Source: Deltaproteobacteria bacterium (GTDB lineage: Bacteria; Desulfobacterota; GWC2-55-46). From it: DNA of 42,039 nucleotides. Numbering within the stretch: the first letter of the stretch is position 1; each line of letters starts with the position of its first letter. Made by a program: the position numbers and the translations under genes. Positions 8,840 through 17,319 of the stretch are shown here, in pieces. Location: assembly GCA_016212705.1 (NCBI GenBank), contig JACREU010000093.1, forward strand, positions 1 to 42,039. Direction: 5' to 3'. The notes under the pieces are model-generated. The model was not told where the DNA came from. It did no database searches and saw only the letters and a program-made list of their open reading frames with translations.

Positions 8840-8939
8840 CCTGATGCTATTCATACCGGATATACTAAGCAATATGTGTGCCATAGCCAGAGTCCAATCA
8901 ATTCAAAGAGTTATAAAAGCATGTAGGCTTTAAATATGT

Positions 8940-8967
8940 ATTATAAACACAACAAGCCGGGGTTAAA
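8940..8967 (-). promoter_or_regulatory. Candidate promoter of lpxC
   Basis: A perfect minus-strand TATAAT (8940-8945) follows a weak -35 TTTAAC (8962-8967) with a 16-base spacer. It would start transcription about 95 bases before the chosen lpxC start. Confidence 0.5.
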
Positions 8968-9015
8968 TCTCTTTTTTACAACACACCCCTTGCATCCGGA
9001 CTAACAGAACCCGCC

Positions 9016-9222
9016 TCAGCGCCTTGTAAAGAAGTAAAATATCACGGAAAGGATTATGCTGATTATTATGGAGGTCGCGAGCGGGAAATAGAATACGAAG
9101 TTCTCCCTCTTTATCAGGATATCGCCGGGGAGCCTCCCGATGAACGGGACCTTAGGCGCTATCGTAAAGATAACCCCTGTTATTACGATAATGACCCCGA
9201 TAATTATAAGGCTTCTGCCCAT
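9016..9222 (-). CDS. DUF2905 family small membrane protein
   Basis: The 68-residue protein has two membrane segments (about 3-24 and 47-66). They flank the conserved stretch PKVPFIGRLPGDILIKREN and a following FYFP motif, all hallmarks of DUF2905. Function is unknown. A GGGAG lies eight bases before the ATG and a good promoter stands just upstream, so it is its own unit. It is the last core gene before the phage element. Confidence 0.88.
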   Translation of the reverse strand: MGRSLIIIGVIIVITGVIFTIAPKVPFIGRLPGDILIKRENFVFYFPLATSIIISIILSVIFYFFTRR

Positions 9223-9246
9223 CCGTAACGCTCCCGTTCAATCCAG

Positions 9247-9275
9247 ATTGTAAATTAAGAAGGCCGGCCTGTCAA
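9247..9275 (-). promoter_or_regulatory. Sigma-70 promoter of the DUF2905 gene
   Basis: Consensus TTGACA (9270-9275), 17-base spacer and TACAAT (9247-9252) lie on the minus strand 25 bases before the DUF2905 start. The short gap 9276-9370 to the holin stop holds weak hairpins without T-runs; no phage terminator is evident there. Confidence 0.8.
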
Positions 9276-9370
9276 TCGAGGAGGTAACCCCCACTCCTCC
9301 CATTTCTTGAACCGAATCGACAGGCGGGACTTCCCAGTCCAACCGTCCTTCGCTTAATACGGCTTTTTCC

Positions 9371-9793
9371 CTACTTCCCCCAGACGATCCCCGCCGCCTT
9401 CTCTATCGACCTGCCGCCGAAATAAAATATGATGACCGTCTGCATGACGTCCCTGTGGACCTCGGACAATGGAAAGGCCGGGAACCCAGCGTAAGGCGCC
9501 GCTATGGTCCACGCGAATATCGCGAGCACAAGGAAACTCCACGCCGGACGGTGCGTCACCGTCAGTATCTTCGTCCAGCCGGGAGCTCCGTCGGACTCCT
9601 TTCCGGCAAGCTCCCTCGCGGTCGCCATGTCCGCTGTCGCGGTCTTGTACTCCTCGACGGCGAGCCTCTGCGCCTCCTTCTGGAACTCGGCCTTTTCCAC
9701 CTCGCCCAAGGTGGATGGCAGGTACTTATCCGCGAGTTTCCCCACCACCTTGCCGACTGTATTGCTTATCAGATCCCCTATGACCGGCGTCAT
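9371..9793 (-). CDS. Phage holin, 3-TM family
   Basis: The 140-residue product starts with an amphipathic/helical region (about 1-75, TPVIGDLISNTVGKVVGKLADKYLP type). It ends with two or three membrane segments (about 85-102 and 112-130) in the pattern of the Holin_3TMs family. Holins permeabilise the inner membrane so that endolysin reaches the wall. The start at 9793 is chosen because AAGGAGG lies eight bases upstream. It is the last gene of the phage late operon, directly after the endolysin. Confidence 0.78.
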   Translation of the reverse strand: MTPVIGDLISNTVGKVVGKLADKYLPSTLGEVEKAEFQKEAQRLAVEEYKTATADMATARELAGKESDGAPGWTKILTVTHRPAWSFLVLAIFAWTIAAPYAGFPAFPLSEVHRDVMQTVIIFYFGGRSIEKAAGIVWGK

Positions 9794-9871
9794 CTTCCCT
9801 GCCTCCTTGATTTCGTCCGCTAAGCGCCCCTGCGACCCCCATCCCATGAGCCTTATCCAGGCTTACGGCCC

Positions 9872-10300
9872 CTATACATACGGCGAGTACCCCTTGCCGT
9901 CATAGACGAGCCTCTGCTGGTTCGGCCCTCCTATCCTCGGAAGCGACAGGTGTATCCAGTCGGCCCCGTTCTTCGCCTCCCTTATCGCCTGCCCGAAGCA
10001 TATTGACCCGTCCCTTGCTATCCAGCCGAAGACCTCGTCGATGTCCGCGTCAATTGGCGCAATGTCAGCGGCCTCGCCCTTCAAGTGCTGGCTCGTTCCT
10101 GAACCGTTGACGCGCGCGTTCACGGCTTCAGACCGAAACGCGCTCGTCACCCTTATCCTTCCCCATTTTTTTCTAACCGGCTCAAGGAGGTATGTCGCCG
10201 TTAAGAGGAGTTTTTCCGTCTCCGTCTTACCGGGCCTGTTCAATAGCCCCGTAGCGGTCTTCGTCAGCTCTTCAAGGCTGAAGTTCTCGGTTATCAGCAT
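9872..10300 (-). CDS. M15-family peptidase endolysin
   Basis: The 142-residue protein matches the zinc D-Ala-D-Ala carboxypeptidase/endopeptidase M15 fold used by many phage lysins. SQHLKGEAAD (about 70-79) supplies the His and Asp zinc ligands, and WIHLSL (about 115-120) supplies the second His. An N-terminal NFSLEEL motif is typical. It has no signal peptide, so release would depend on the holin. The ATG at 10300 has GGGGAGGA directly upstream; the longer frame to 10402 overlaps the previous gene. It should cleave peptidoglycan peptide bridges during lysis. Confidence 0.88.
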   Translation of the reverse strand: MLITENFSLEELTKTATGLLNRPGKTETEKLLLTATYLLEPVRKKWGRIRVTSAFRSEAVNARVNGSGTSQHLKGEAADIAPIDADIDEVFGWIARDGSICFGQAIREAKNGADWIHLSLPRIGGPNQQRLVYDGKGYSPYV

Positions 10301-10314
10301 TCCTCCCCTCCCCC

Positions 10315-10638
10315 TCAGGCCTTCAGCACGCCGCTGATTATAGTCCCCACCGCGCCGATCCCCAGGACCGCCATCACATAGATTACGGCCTTGAATACCC
10401 ACCCGGAGGCCATTACGAGGTTCGGGAGCGCCTTCTCAACCGATTCTATTCTCTCGCCGTTCTTTCTTATGAGCTTGAAGGCGCGCTTGATCGCGTCAGT
10501 CACGGCGTTATGCCGTTCTTCGAGGACAGCGAGCGTCTTTAAAGACACGGCGATGTCTTTCAACGCCTCCTTTATCTCGAAGAGGTCCACTGAGACCGAT
10601 TTGAGCCCCTCTTCCACCCTGATGAGTCTTTCTTCCAT
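10315..10638 (-). CDS. XhlA-like lysis accessory protein
   Basis: The 107-residue product has a long charged coiled-coil region (about 1-75, heptad-like Ile/Leu/Val spacing) and a single C-terminal membrane helix (about 82-104). This layout resembles haemolysin XhlA and similar holin partners coded beside phage lysis genes. The assignment rests on layout and context, not on a catalytic motif. GGGGGAG precedes the start. It is co-transcribed with endolysin and holin. Confidence 0.6.
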   Translation of the reverse strand: MEERLIRVEEGLKSVSVDLFEIKEALKDIAVSLKTLAVLEERHNAVTDAIKRAFKLIRKNGERIESVEKALPNLVMASGWVFKAVIYVMAVLGIGAVGTIISGVLKA

Positions 10639-10674
10639 CTGACTCCCCCGTAAAAACCCGACTTGTCCGGCCTT

Positions 10675-11205
10675 CTAAGTCATCCTTCCGACGGCCTTGT
10701 CTATGTACGCGTTATAGCTCCCGGTGGTGTGCGAGAGCTGTACCTCGAACGTCTGCCATCCGCTCAAGGCGGAAACGTCTATGGTGCCGGGGCCGTGCCA
10801 GGCGTATACCGTCTCATCCGGCGTCCCCTGCACGGTGGTCCCGTCCGTCGCGCCTTTTTTAAGCCTCATATCGGCGCGGCCCGTGAACTCCACCTTTGTC
10901 CTCGCGCAGTACGCGAGCGCGGTCAAGTCCGCCGGTATGTAGAGCATGACCGTGTCTATTGTCACGAACGACAGCGAGACCGTCATGGCGTCCCTGTCCA
11001 TGAGGAGCGTCTGGCCGCCGGAGATGGACCTGCTGTTCACGCCGTCGTGGCTGTGGTTCGACTCCGCCGCGTAGTCCCCACCGAGCCACTCCCTCAAATG
11101 TACGTCGTTGTCCCGGAGCGACGTCATAAGGGAGACGTCTATGGGGCTGTCCGCGTCCACCGCCGAATCTGTTATTACCGTAAATGTCTTGCTCGGATAA
11201 GCCAT
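10675..11205 (-). CDS. Putative tail-tip/appendage protein
   Basis: The 176-residue protein begins MAYPSKTFTVITDSAVDADS and continues with a segment SLMTSLRDNDVHLREWLG. This N-terminal pattern recurs in tail appendage or fibre proteins of many phages, where it is followed by an NHxHDGxNS motif (here NHSHDGVNS, near 50-58). The rest looks beta-rich and ends in a small domain that could bind a surface ligand. It lies between the hub and lysis genes, a usual place for appendage genes. No enzyme motif is seen. Confidence 0.55.
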   Translation of the reverse strand: MAYPSKTFTVITDSAVDADSPIDVSLMTSLRDNDVHLREWLGGDYAAESNHSHDGVNSRSISGGQTLLMDRDAMTVSLSFVTIDTVMLYIPADLTALAYCARTKVEFTGRADMRLKKGATDGTTVQGTPDETVYAWHGPGTIDVSALSGWQTFEVQLSHTTGSYNAYIDKAVGRMT

Positions 11206-11214
11206 CTCCCCCTC

Positions 11215-12819
11215 CTACCAGATGTGTGACCTTGCCGCGAAACCGTAGGCGCGCGTCTCCTTCGAGGCCGCGCCGTAATCCGGGGTATCCGGAGGCGCCA
11301 CGAACCCGTAGTTCCGCATCATCTTCGACCTCATCGCCTCAATTGCCGTCTTCCCGGCCGTGATATCGGGCCTTACGGACGTTATCATCACCCGCTCCCT
11401 CTGCCAGCTCGATACCCCCTTGTCCGAGGCCTCGTCGGTTGTTATGTCCAACAGGTCCGTCGGCCTTAAAAAACGCCCGCTCGTCGTCCCGTTGTTGATA
11501 TCCACCTCGAAGGAGACCGTCGACGACGGGTCGCGGTAGAAGTTCAGAAGCTTGTTCGCCACGGACGAAGCGAGGACCGGGCCGTTCAATGGCTCGACCG
11601 TTATATAGTCCGTAGCGTCCGCGGCAGGGAGCGCCCCCGCGTCCACTATGACCCTTAAATACTTAGACCCGTCCGCGTCGCTTATGTCGTACCTCCCGCT
11701 CTCCGCGACCTCTACGGCACTGCCAGCCGTACCTCCGGGCGGGGTCCATTGGAGCGTGTTACCGGCCTTAATGTAGACGAGGGCGCCGCTCCCAACTCCG
11801 TTCGACTTCGAGGCGTGAAAGACTACCACCCCGGTTATGGTCGAGGCCTGGGAGAACGTATAAGACCTTATCCATCTCGCCTTCACGGTCTTTGTCGAGG
11901 CCTCGTCCCACTGGAGAGCGTCCTCTGACGCGGCGTCCAGGGCAATAACGGCGGACTCGAAATTTTCAGTCCCGTCGCTCCCCGACTCGTCGTAATCGTA
12001 ATAGACGACGACCCTATTGAAGAAGTTGTCCCTGTACCCGCTCTTCTGCGAGAAACTCTTCTCCAGTATTTCCTTATCTGTCCACTCCTCGACCGTTTCG
12101 CCCGGGAGCGGCGGCGCGTAGACCTTAAGAGATATCCTCTCGCCGTCGTGTATTATGAACGAGTTAGTCTCGGCCTGGAGTTCGTTAAGGTACTCGTTCG
12201 CCGCCTCCGGCTCGGTAATAACGCGGGAGAACTTCCAGCCGTTAAGCCAGAGATCGCGCTCTGAGGCGAATTTTCCGGTATCGACGCACTCAGGCGCCAC
12301 CCCGAGCCGGTTTACGAGGATGTCCGCCATGATGTCAGCCGGGTTCGCTCCGAGATAGCTTATGTACTGGGTGTTCTCCTCGGTCTCCTCCGGTATCTTT
12401 ATCGTAGCGTCGATAAGGTCGTCGGATATTGTAATGGTAAGCTCATCGCCCTTCCTCGACCAGTCCGAGACGATCCCTGTGTACGTCGCCGCGTAATCCG
12501 CGTAGCAAAACCCCTCCGAGACAAAACCATCCTTCCTCGTCACCCTGCGGTTTTTAACGTACTCTCCCTTAATAAGCTCCCGGAAGTTCTCCCTGCCCGT
12601 GATTACCGCGGTTATCTCTCCCCTTGTCGTGTAGCCCTTCTTGGTGTCGAGCTTGGACTGGAACGAGGATACGGTCTTGAGGCACGGGACGATATCGAAA
12701 AACCCGCCCGTGTGAAAACCGAACTTCCTTACGCCTGAGTCCAGATATAGCTCAAGGACGACGTTCGGCACGTTCACATTCTCCTTGAGCTCCTTAAGGT
12801 ATCTCTCCGTCAATCCCAT
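11215..12819 (-). CDS. Tail hub/tip protein with an inserted beta domain
   Basis: From ATG at 12819 the product is 534 residues. The first about 280 residues, and the end with SSWQRERVMITSVRPDITAGKTAIEAM, resemble baseplate hub/tail-tip proteins that cap siphovirus tails. A beta-rich insertion (about 285-420), including a TGVVVFHASKSNGVG stretch, looks like a carbohydrate-binding module. It follows the tailspike gene by seven bases and is likely part of the adsorption device. The family call is by context and general pattern. The ORF extension to 12849 overlaps the tailspike and is not used. Confidence 0.55.
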   Translation of the reverse strand: MGLTERYLKELKENVNVPNVVLELYLDSGVRKFGFHTGGFFDIVPCLKTVSSFQSKLDTKKGYTTRGEITAVITGRENFRELIKGEYVKNRRVTRKDGFVSEGFCYADYAATYTGIVSDWSRKGDELTITISDDLIDATIKIPEETEENTQYISYLGANPADIMADILVNRLGVAPECVDTGKFASERDLWLNGWKFSRVITEPEAANEYLNELQAETNSFIIHDGERISLKVYAPPLPGETVEEWTDKEILEKSFSQKSGYRDNFFNRVVVYYDYDESGSDGTENFESAVIALDAASEDALQWDEASTKTVKARWIRSYTFSQASTITGVVVFHASKSNGVGSGALVYIKAGNTLQWTPPGGTAGSAVEVAESGRYDISDADGSKYLRVIVDAGALPAADATDYITVEPLNGPVLASSVANKLLNFYRDPSSTVSFEVDINNGTTSGRFLRPTDLLDITTDEASDKGVSSWQRERVMITSVRPDITAGKTAIEAMRSKMMRNYGFVAPPDTPDYGAASKETRAYGFAARSHIW

Positions 12820-12826
12820 GGCCGCC

Positions 12827-14485
12827 CTATGTGTTGTTTGATACCGCACAGTACCAGTAAGTCCCGTCGAATACGGCGCTCATGGTATCCCCGGAGGACG
12901 CCGTAAAGTCAGCCCCGCCGTTCCCCTTAAGATTCGTCCCTGTAAAATCAACGGTCGTATTTGCGTCGTTAAAGAGGATAAGCACCTCCTGCCCCGCAAA
13001 ACCGTCATCGAGCATGGTGATGGTCGTCGCCCCTGCGTTTGCCGTCTTGAAAAGGCTTCCATTAGCCACACTCGGCGTCGCGTCAAGAGAGGTGAAGGAC
13101 ACGAAGTTCCCCCTCTTCTGCGAGGACAGCCCGTAGGTCGTATCGAACCTGGTGAAAAGGTCTATCCTTGCCGGGTTCGATATGGTGGTGGTGAGGGTAG
13201 AATCCATCTCGTTCCCTTCGACGCGCAGGCCCCTCTGGGCGACGTCCTGAATATCAATTCCTATGGTCGTACCGGGTGCAGAGGCGGATTTATAGAACTT
13301 GTTCCTGAGAATCTCCTTGCCATACGAATACAGGCTCCCCCAGACCTGAACGCCCGTTACGAGGATATTGGCGAAGATGCAATCCTCGACCGTGGCCCTG
13401 TCTATCCCTGCCACGTTGTTGTCGCCGTCGCTCTTGCCGAGGGAAAGGGATATGTCGCAGTTTGAGAACCACGACCCCTTTACACTCGTTACCTGCGCCC
13501 GGTTATGGATGAGCATGCCTATCCCTCCGTTCGCCCCGTCCTGGCAAGCCTCGATGTACGACCCCAACCAGTTGATATTCTTCGCGCCGCTCCCTACAAG
13601 GACCCCGTATGTCTTATGGGTCGTAGCCTGACAGCCTATGCAATTAATGGTCGTGATTATCGAGCCTGACGCATACGTGTTATGCCCCAGCTCCCATCCC
13701 TTGTCGAAGGCCACGGTGTTGACGTTTATGAAGTTGAGGTTGCCGCCCCCGTTCTGCGAGGTAAGCGTGCGGACGATGAGTCCTGTCCCTGAAACGGTCT
13801 TACCAGCGCCGTAAATCAATATATCCGACCAGGTGCAAACGTAGCCCCCCTCATAAAGTATCCCGCCGCCAGACCCCTTTTGCCCGACAAGAAGCCTGTT
13901 CAGCGTAAACCCGTAATTGGCTATGTCTATGTCAAAGACCTGAGTCGTGTTCGTGGCGATGATAGACATGTCCTCGATAACAAAATTGGACATCCTTGAG
14001 CCGACGCCTGTGCCGTCCATTTTTATCGCCGGGCCTGTCGCGTCGGTCGATTCAAGCACCGTACCCGTCCAGACGGAATATAGGAAGTTGTAGCCCCCCA
14101 CCGCACCGTCGCCCATTATCTTAACTTTACCCTCGTAACCAGCGGTCTGCGGCCAACCTGGGTTGCTTGTAGCGTCGTAATGAAAGTAGAGCCGCGTGAA
14201 TTTGTAATGCCCCTCCGGCGCATAGACGTTCAGCCCGTTCGTGGCCGCGTAGTTTATCGCGCTCTGCAACGCCGTAGTATCGTCCGTCGCTCCGTCGCCC
14301 GTTGCGCCGAAGGCCCTTACGTCCACCCAGGGCCTCTTTGCCACGAGGTCCGAATATACGTTAGCGGACTTGTGTGTCCCGTCGTTATTGTGCTCTACGA
14401 GCGAGAGCCTGTTTATGGTGTCGGCCTTGGCCGCGTGGTTCGCGCCTACGAGCTCCTCGGTGTACTGTATCCTCTGGTCCGCCAT
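12827..14485 (-). CDS. Tailspike, pectate-lyase-like beta helix
   Basis: The 552-residue protein has an N-terminal adaptor (about 1-52) and then WVDVRAFGATGDGATDDTTA (about 53-72), the classic start of right-handed parallel beta-helix tailspikes. Helix coils fill about 75-450, with many short hydrophobic beta repeats. A C-terminal domain of about 80 residues starting near ATPSVANGSLFKTANA occurs in many receptor-binding proteins. It probably binds or hydrolyses a surface polysaccharide. Catalytic residues cannot be assigned from sequence alone. GGAG lies before the ATG. Confidence 0.82.
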   Translation of the reverse strand: MADQRIQYTEELVGANHAAKADTINRLSLVEHNNDGTHKSANVYSDLVAKRPWVDVRAFGATGDGATDDTTALQSAINYAATNGLNVYAPEGHYKFTRLYFHYDATSNPGWPQTAGYEGKVKIMGDGAVGGYNFLYSVWTGTVLESTDATGPAIKMDGTGVGSRMSNFVIEDMSIIATNTTQVFDIDIANYGFTLNRLLVGQKGSGGGILYEGGYVCTWSDILIYGAGKTVSGTGLIVRTLTSQNGGGNLNFINVNTVAFDKGWELGHNTYASGSIITTINCIGCQATTHKTYGVLVGSGAKNINWLGSYIEACQDGANGGIGMLIHNRAQVTSVKGSWFSNCDISLSLGKSDGDNNVAGIDRATVEDCIFANILVTGVQVWGSLYSYGKEILRNKFYKSASAPGTTIGIDIQDVAQRGLRVEGNEMDSTLTTTISNPARIDLFTRFDTTYGLSSQKRGNFVSFTSLDATPSVANGSLFKTANAGATTITMLDDGFAGQEVLILFNDANTTVDFTGTNLKGNGGADFTASSGDTMSAVFDGTYWYCAVSNNT

Positions 14486-14488
14486 GTG

Positions 14489-15343
14489 CTACTCCTTCCG
14501 CCCCTTGAGTTTGATTGCAATGTCCCTGTAGCACCCGCCGCCCTTTAGAGGGTTTTTGAACTTCCCCTCGGGCCTCATCAGAAATACCTCGGCAGGCTTT
14601 CCGGAGGTCTCCCACCCGACGAAGAAGTTCCTCATGCCGGATATGTCCCACCAGCGCCTTACCTTCTCGTACAGGGTCACCGTATCAGACCCCTTTGCCG
14701 TAATCGCGCCGTCGGCCCTGTACGAGCCGTCCGCGAAGTACCCGCTTGGCCTCACGTCCACGTCCTCGAACTTAAGCGACATCGACTTTTCCGTGTACCT
14801 TGAATGTATTCCTGCGACGTGCCCGCCGTAGCTCAAATTCACCTCGGCGACAGCCTCTTCCTCGTTCGGGTCGTAGCTTGAGCTCGCGTAATCGAGTTCG
14901 GTAGCCACCCCCCACGCGCATATCGAAATGCATGGCTCGACCCTGTGCCCGGTGATCTTGAGCCTCCAGTACCTCCTGGCCCCCGGGTTCTGGAACTCCT
15001 TCAGGAAGGCCTTGTCCGAGATTACGCATGTAGCCTGGAAAGCGTCCGTGTAATTCACCCCGTCTTCCGAGAATTGGAGTGTGACATCCGCGCTCGCTGT
15101 CCCGAGGTTGTGCCCGTAGATGGCAAGGTAGTCCGCGGACGACCGGACCGACCCGAGGCCGGTATCGAGCGTTATGAAGTGCGGGTCCGTAAGGTCCGCC
15201 GCCTTCCACATCGTCGTCTCCATCATGCCGGAGATATTATCCACGCGTGAATCCTCCGAGGCCTCCGTTGATGCCGTAAGCGCCGCCCCGCTCTGCCCAA
15301 GCAACGTGTCGTAATATATTTTTACCTTCGCCCATACAGCCAT
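14489..15343 (-). CDS. Distal-tail-like protein with discoidin-like domain
   Basis: The 284-residue product carries an N-terminal beta-sandwich (about 5-155) of F5/8 type C/discoidin character, with a DTGLGSVRSSADYLAIYGHN stretch. A second domain runs about 165-284 and ends in GMRNFFVGWETSGKPAEVFL and a Lys/Gly-rich tail. Such proteins sit at the tail end, after the tape measure, and may organise the tip or bind glycans. Position between tape measure and tailspike fits a Dit-like role. The start has AAAGGGGTG upstream. Confidence 0.5.
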   Translation of the reverse strand: MAVWAKVKIYYDTLLGQSGAALTASTEASEDSRVDNISGMMETTMWKAADLTDPHFITLDTGLGSVRSSADYLAIYGHNLGTASADVTLQFSEDGVNYTDAFQATCVISDKAFLKEFQNPGARRYWRLKITGHRVEPCISICAWGVATELDYASSSYDPNEEEAVAEVNLSYGGHVAGIHSRYTEKSMSLKFEDVDVRPSGYFADGSYRADGAITAKGSDTVTLYEKVRRWWDISGMRNFFVGWETSGKPAEVFLMRPEGKFKNPLKGGGCYRDIAIKLKGRKE

Positions 15344-15489
15344 CGTTCACCCCTTTAAGGCCACCTCTAAAAATTGTTATTTTTCCTGACTGCTCGGCGC
15401 AGGGCCAGAGTTGGTACGGAGTCTCTGGTCAAATCAATTCTCCAACCGTTTGATATGGATTTGCCCGTCCGGCAGGACTGCGTCAGAAC

Positions 15490-15539
15490 GGAAATAAAAA
15501 TGCTCACATATTCACATATATGCTACGCTTTTTATTTCC
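15490..15539. repeat. Long AT-rich inverted repeat beyond the lipoprotein gene
   Basis: Perfect 11-bp arms at 15490-15500 and 15529-15539 (GGAAATAAAAA and its complement) enclose 28 bases that contain CACATAT twice. The arm sequence recurs once at 29653-29663, in the tail of the terminator there. It lies in the 273-base gap 15344-15616, which holds no gene I can support. It may terminate the lipoprotein transcript or be a protein-binding site. Confidence 0.5.
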
Positions 15540-15616
15540 ACCCTTCCTTGACCTCAGAAAAAATTCCTAATTTTTAGAGATAGCCTTATTTGCCTTTTAT
15601 AAGACTCCCACAACTT

Positions 15617-16387
15617 TTATTCACCTTCCTTAATAGACGTAGTTTCCGGCATGGATTTCAATCTGTGGAGCTCAAAGAACTTCCATTTTATCTTATCCAA
15701 TAGCCTTTGCTTATACTGAAATGCTTGGGCGTCGGGTTCCCAGCGTTTATATTGCGGCGTCTTGAACAGAGACTCTGATCTGGCTTTTACGATCACCTCT
15801 ATATATTCATCTTCTTTTGTCAACCATACGGTCAATTTGCTCCTCGTGTCCCCGTCATTTTTTATATTGGTCGACATGTACCCGTCCTCTTTATTCATCT
15901 GAGCCAGGACATACCCGAGCTCGTCTATACTGTCCCTAACGACCCGCCACATCCTGTCATAGCTGGTCTTGACCTCAAAGTAATTGGTCTGGCGTGCGAA
16001 ATACCCGATCTGGTATCTTGGCCCAATATCAATAAAGTACTTTAAGAAGTCAGGGTCGAAAAAATAATCCCCGACGACATATCCGGATTCACAATTTTCG
16101 AGCTTTATTTTATAGAAAATGGTTTTAGCATCTTTGAGTCTATCGTTCTCATCCAAATCCAAAATGCATTCCCCATCCTTTTTGCCTTGGCCGCATTCAA
16201 CCCCCTCTATTACAAATCTAACTGGCTTCATGACAAAAAAAGTCTCACTATCCGCTGATGGGTTTTTGCTAAAAGCAATCTTCTCAGGGACAACCAGCGC
16301 GAACTTTTCGCCTATCATCATTTTATGAGTTACTGTGCACCCGGCTATTGTCAAAAGAAAAGCTATCAACAATATTATTCTTTTCAT
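15617..16387 (-). CDS. Phage-borne lipoprotein, BamC/NlpB-like segment (moron)
   Basis: From ATG at 16387 the product is 256 residues. The signal peptide is MKRIILLIAFLLTIAG and the lipobox cysteine is Cys17, so it should be lipid-anchored. A segment around 140-165 (YDRMWRVVRDSIDELGYVLA, then DGYMSTN) resembles the repeat unit of BamC/NlpB-type lipoproteins. The gene is visibly AT-rich compared with its neighbours. It has long non-coding flanks and interrupts the tape-measure-to-distal-tail order. These are marks of a moron (cargo) gene with its own expression. Superinfection exclusion or envelope modification is a reasonable guess, not shown. The upstream stretch 16388-16458 is AT-rich with several possible -10 boxes but no clear -35. 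Confidence 0.75.
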   Translation of the reverse strand: MKRIILLIAFLLTIAGCTVTHKMMIGEKFALVVPEKIAFSKNPSADSETFFVMKPVRFVIEGVECGQGKKDGECILDLDENDRLKDAKTIFYKIKLENCESGYVVGDYFFDPDFLKYFIDIGPRYQIGYFARQTNYFEVKTSYDRMWRVVRDSIDELGYVLAQMNKEDGYMSTNIKNDGDTRSKLTVWLTKEDEYIEVIVKARSESLFKTPQYKRWEPDAQAFQYKQRLLDKIKWKFFELHRLKSMPETTSIKEGE

Positions 16388-16458
16388 CTCATCCTCCAAA
16401 ATAATTTAATATTTTCATGTATAACCATATCATATATGCCATATATTCAATAAACTGT

Positions 16459-17319
16459 TTATTTATTGACTGAAATTGTTATATTCTTCTCCGCCGCGCT
16501 GTTAAGCGCAGGCACTATGCTCTCCTCCACTATCTTTTGCCAGTTCTGCTCAGAAAGGGGGTTGTAGATATTGACTGTCACCTGCTGTGTCGTCCCTGCA
16601 GAGCCCGAATCATACGCCTGCACCGATGAAGACGACTGGGTCGAAGAGGTCTCCGAAGACGAAGACGACGACTCATCGCTCTCCCCAGGCACAAGCGCCT
16701 CCACCCCGGCCGCGGCCGCAAGCGAAGCCCCGGCTATCACCCCGAACTCCTCGGCCGCCGCAAAGTGCATCCCCGCCGTTCCCGCAGAACCCACGGCCAG
16801 GTCCTTAAGCCCCATAGCGGTCTCGTATATCGCCCATATCGCGGCCTTCGCGGCAAGCCCCGTAAGCTCGATCTTGACCTGCTCTGCCATGACTCTCGCG
16901 AGCTCGCCTATCGAGAATTTGTGTGTCTCGACGAGCTTCAAAAGCTCGTCCCCAAGCGCCTGATACGCCTTCGTCTCCACTGACTGCATGGATTTAACAC
17001 CCGCCTCATGGAGCTTCCTGTATCCGTCAAGTGCCGAGAACCCCTCTTTTTCGAGATCTATCCTTGCCTTGAAATACTCCTCTTCCTCCTTGAACCTCTC
17101 CCCTATCTCAAGAAAGCCGAATATCGACCCCTCTTCGGCCTTGAACGACTCCAGCGCCGCGCCTGCCTCGCTCACAGCCGACATGAACTCGCTTGCCGAG
17201 CCGCTTAAACTCCAGTACCGCTCCTCAACGGACGAAAGCGCGGCCTCGAACCCCAGAAGGGCCTCCGTGGCCTCCTGATAACCGCTGTCCTTATTGAAAC
17301 TATCCTGCCTTCTCGCCAT
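16459..17319 (-). CDS. Short tail tape measure protein
   Basis: The 286-residue product is mostly helical (about 15-200). It has the alternating hydrophobic and Ala/Gly-rich C-terminal part typical of tape measures (MAEQVKIELTGLAAKAAIWA and following), a Ser-rich linker near 215-245, and a small terminal domain. It directly follows the frameshifted tail chaperone gene, the expected place. Tape measures usually exceed 600 residues and set tail length, so this one predicts a very short tail. The start at 17319 lies 20 bases before the chaperone stop, with GGAAGG upstream. A longer frame to 17376 exists. Confidence 0.7.
   Translation of the reverse strand: MARRQDSFNKDSGYQEATEALLGFEAALSSVEERYWSLSGSASEFMSAVSEAGAALESFKAEEGSIFGFLEIGERFKEEEEYFKARIDLEKEGFSALDGYRKLHEAGVKSMQSVETKAYQALGDELLKLVETHKFSIGELARVMAEQVKIELTGLAAKAAIWAIYETAMGLKDLAVGSAGTAGMHFAAAEEFGVIAGASLAAAAGVEALVPGESDESSSSSSETSSTQSSSSVQAYDSGSAGTTQQVTVNIYNPLSEQNWQKIVEESIVPALNSAAEKNITISVNK

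Noticed and set aside
9240-9370. Possible att site at the left phage edge
   Set aside because: Comparison with 30296-30630 gave only an 11-base match (CGACAGGCGGG) in inverted orientation; no direct repeat or tRNA is present.
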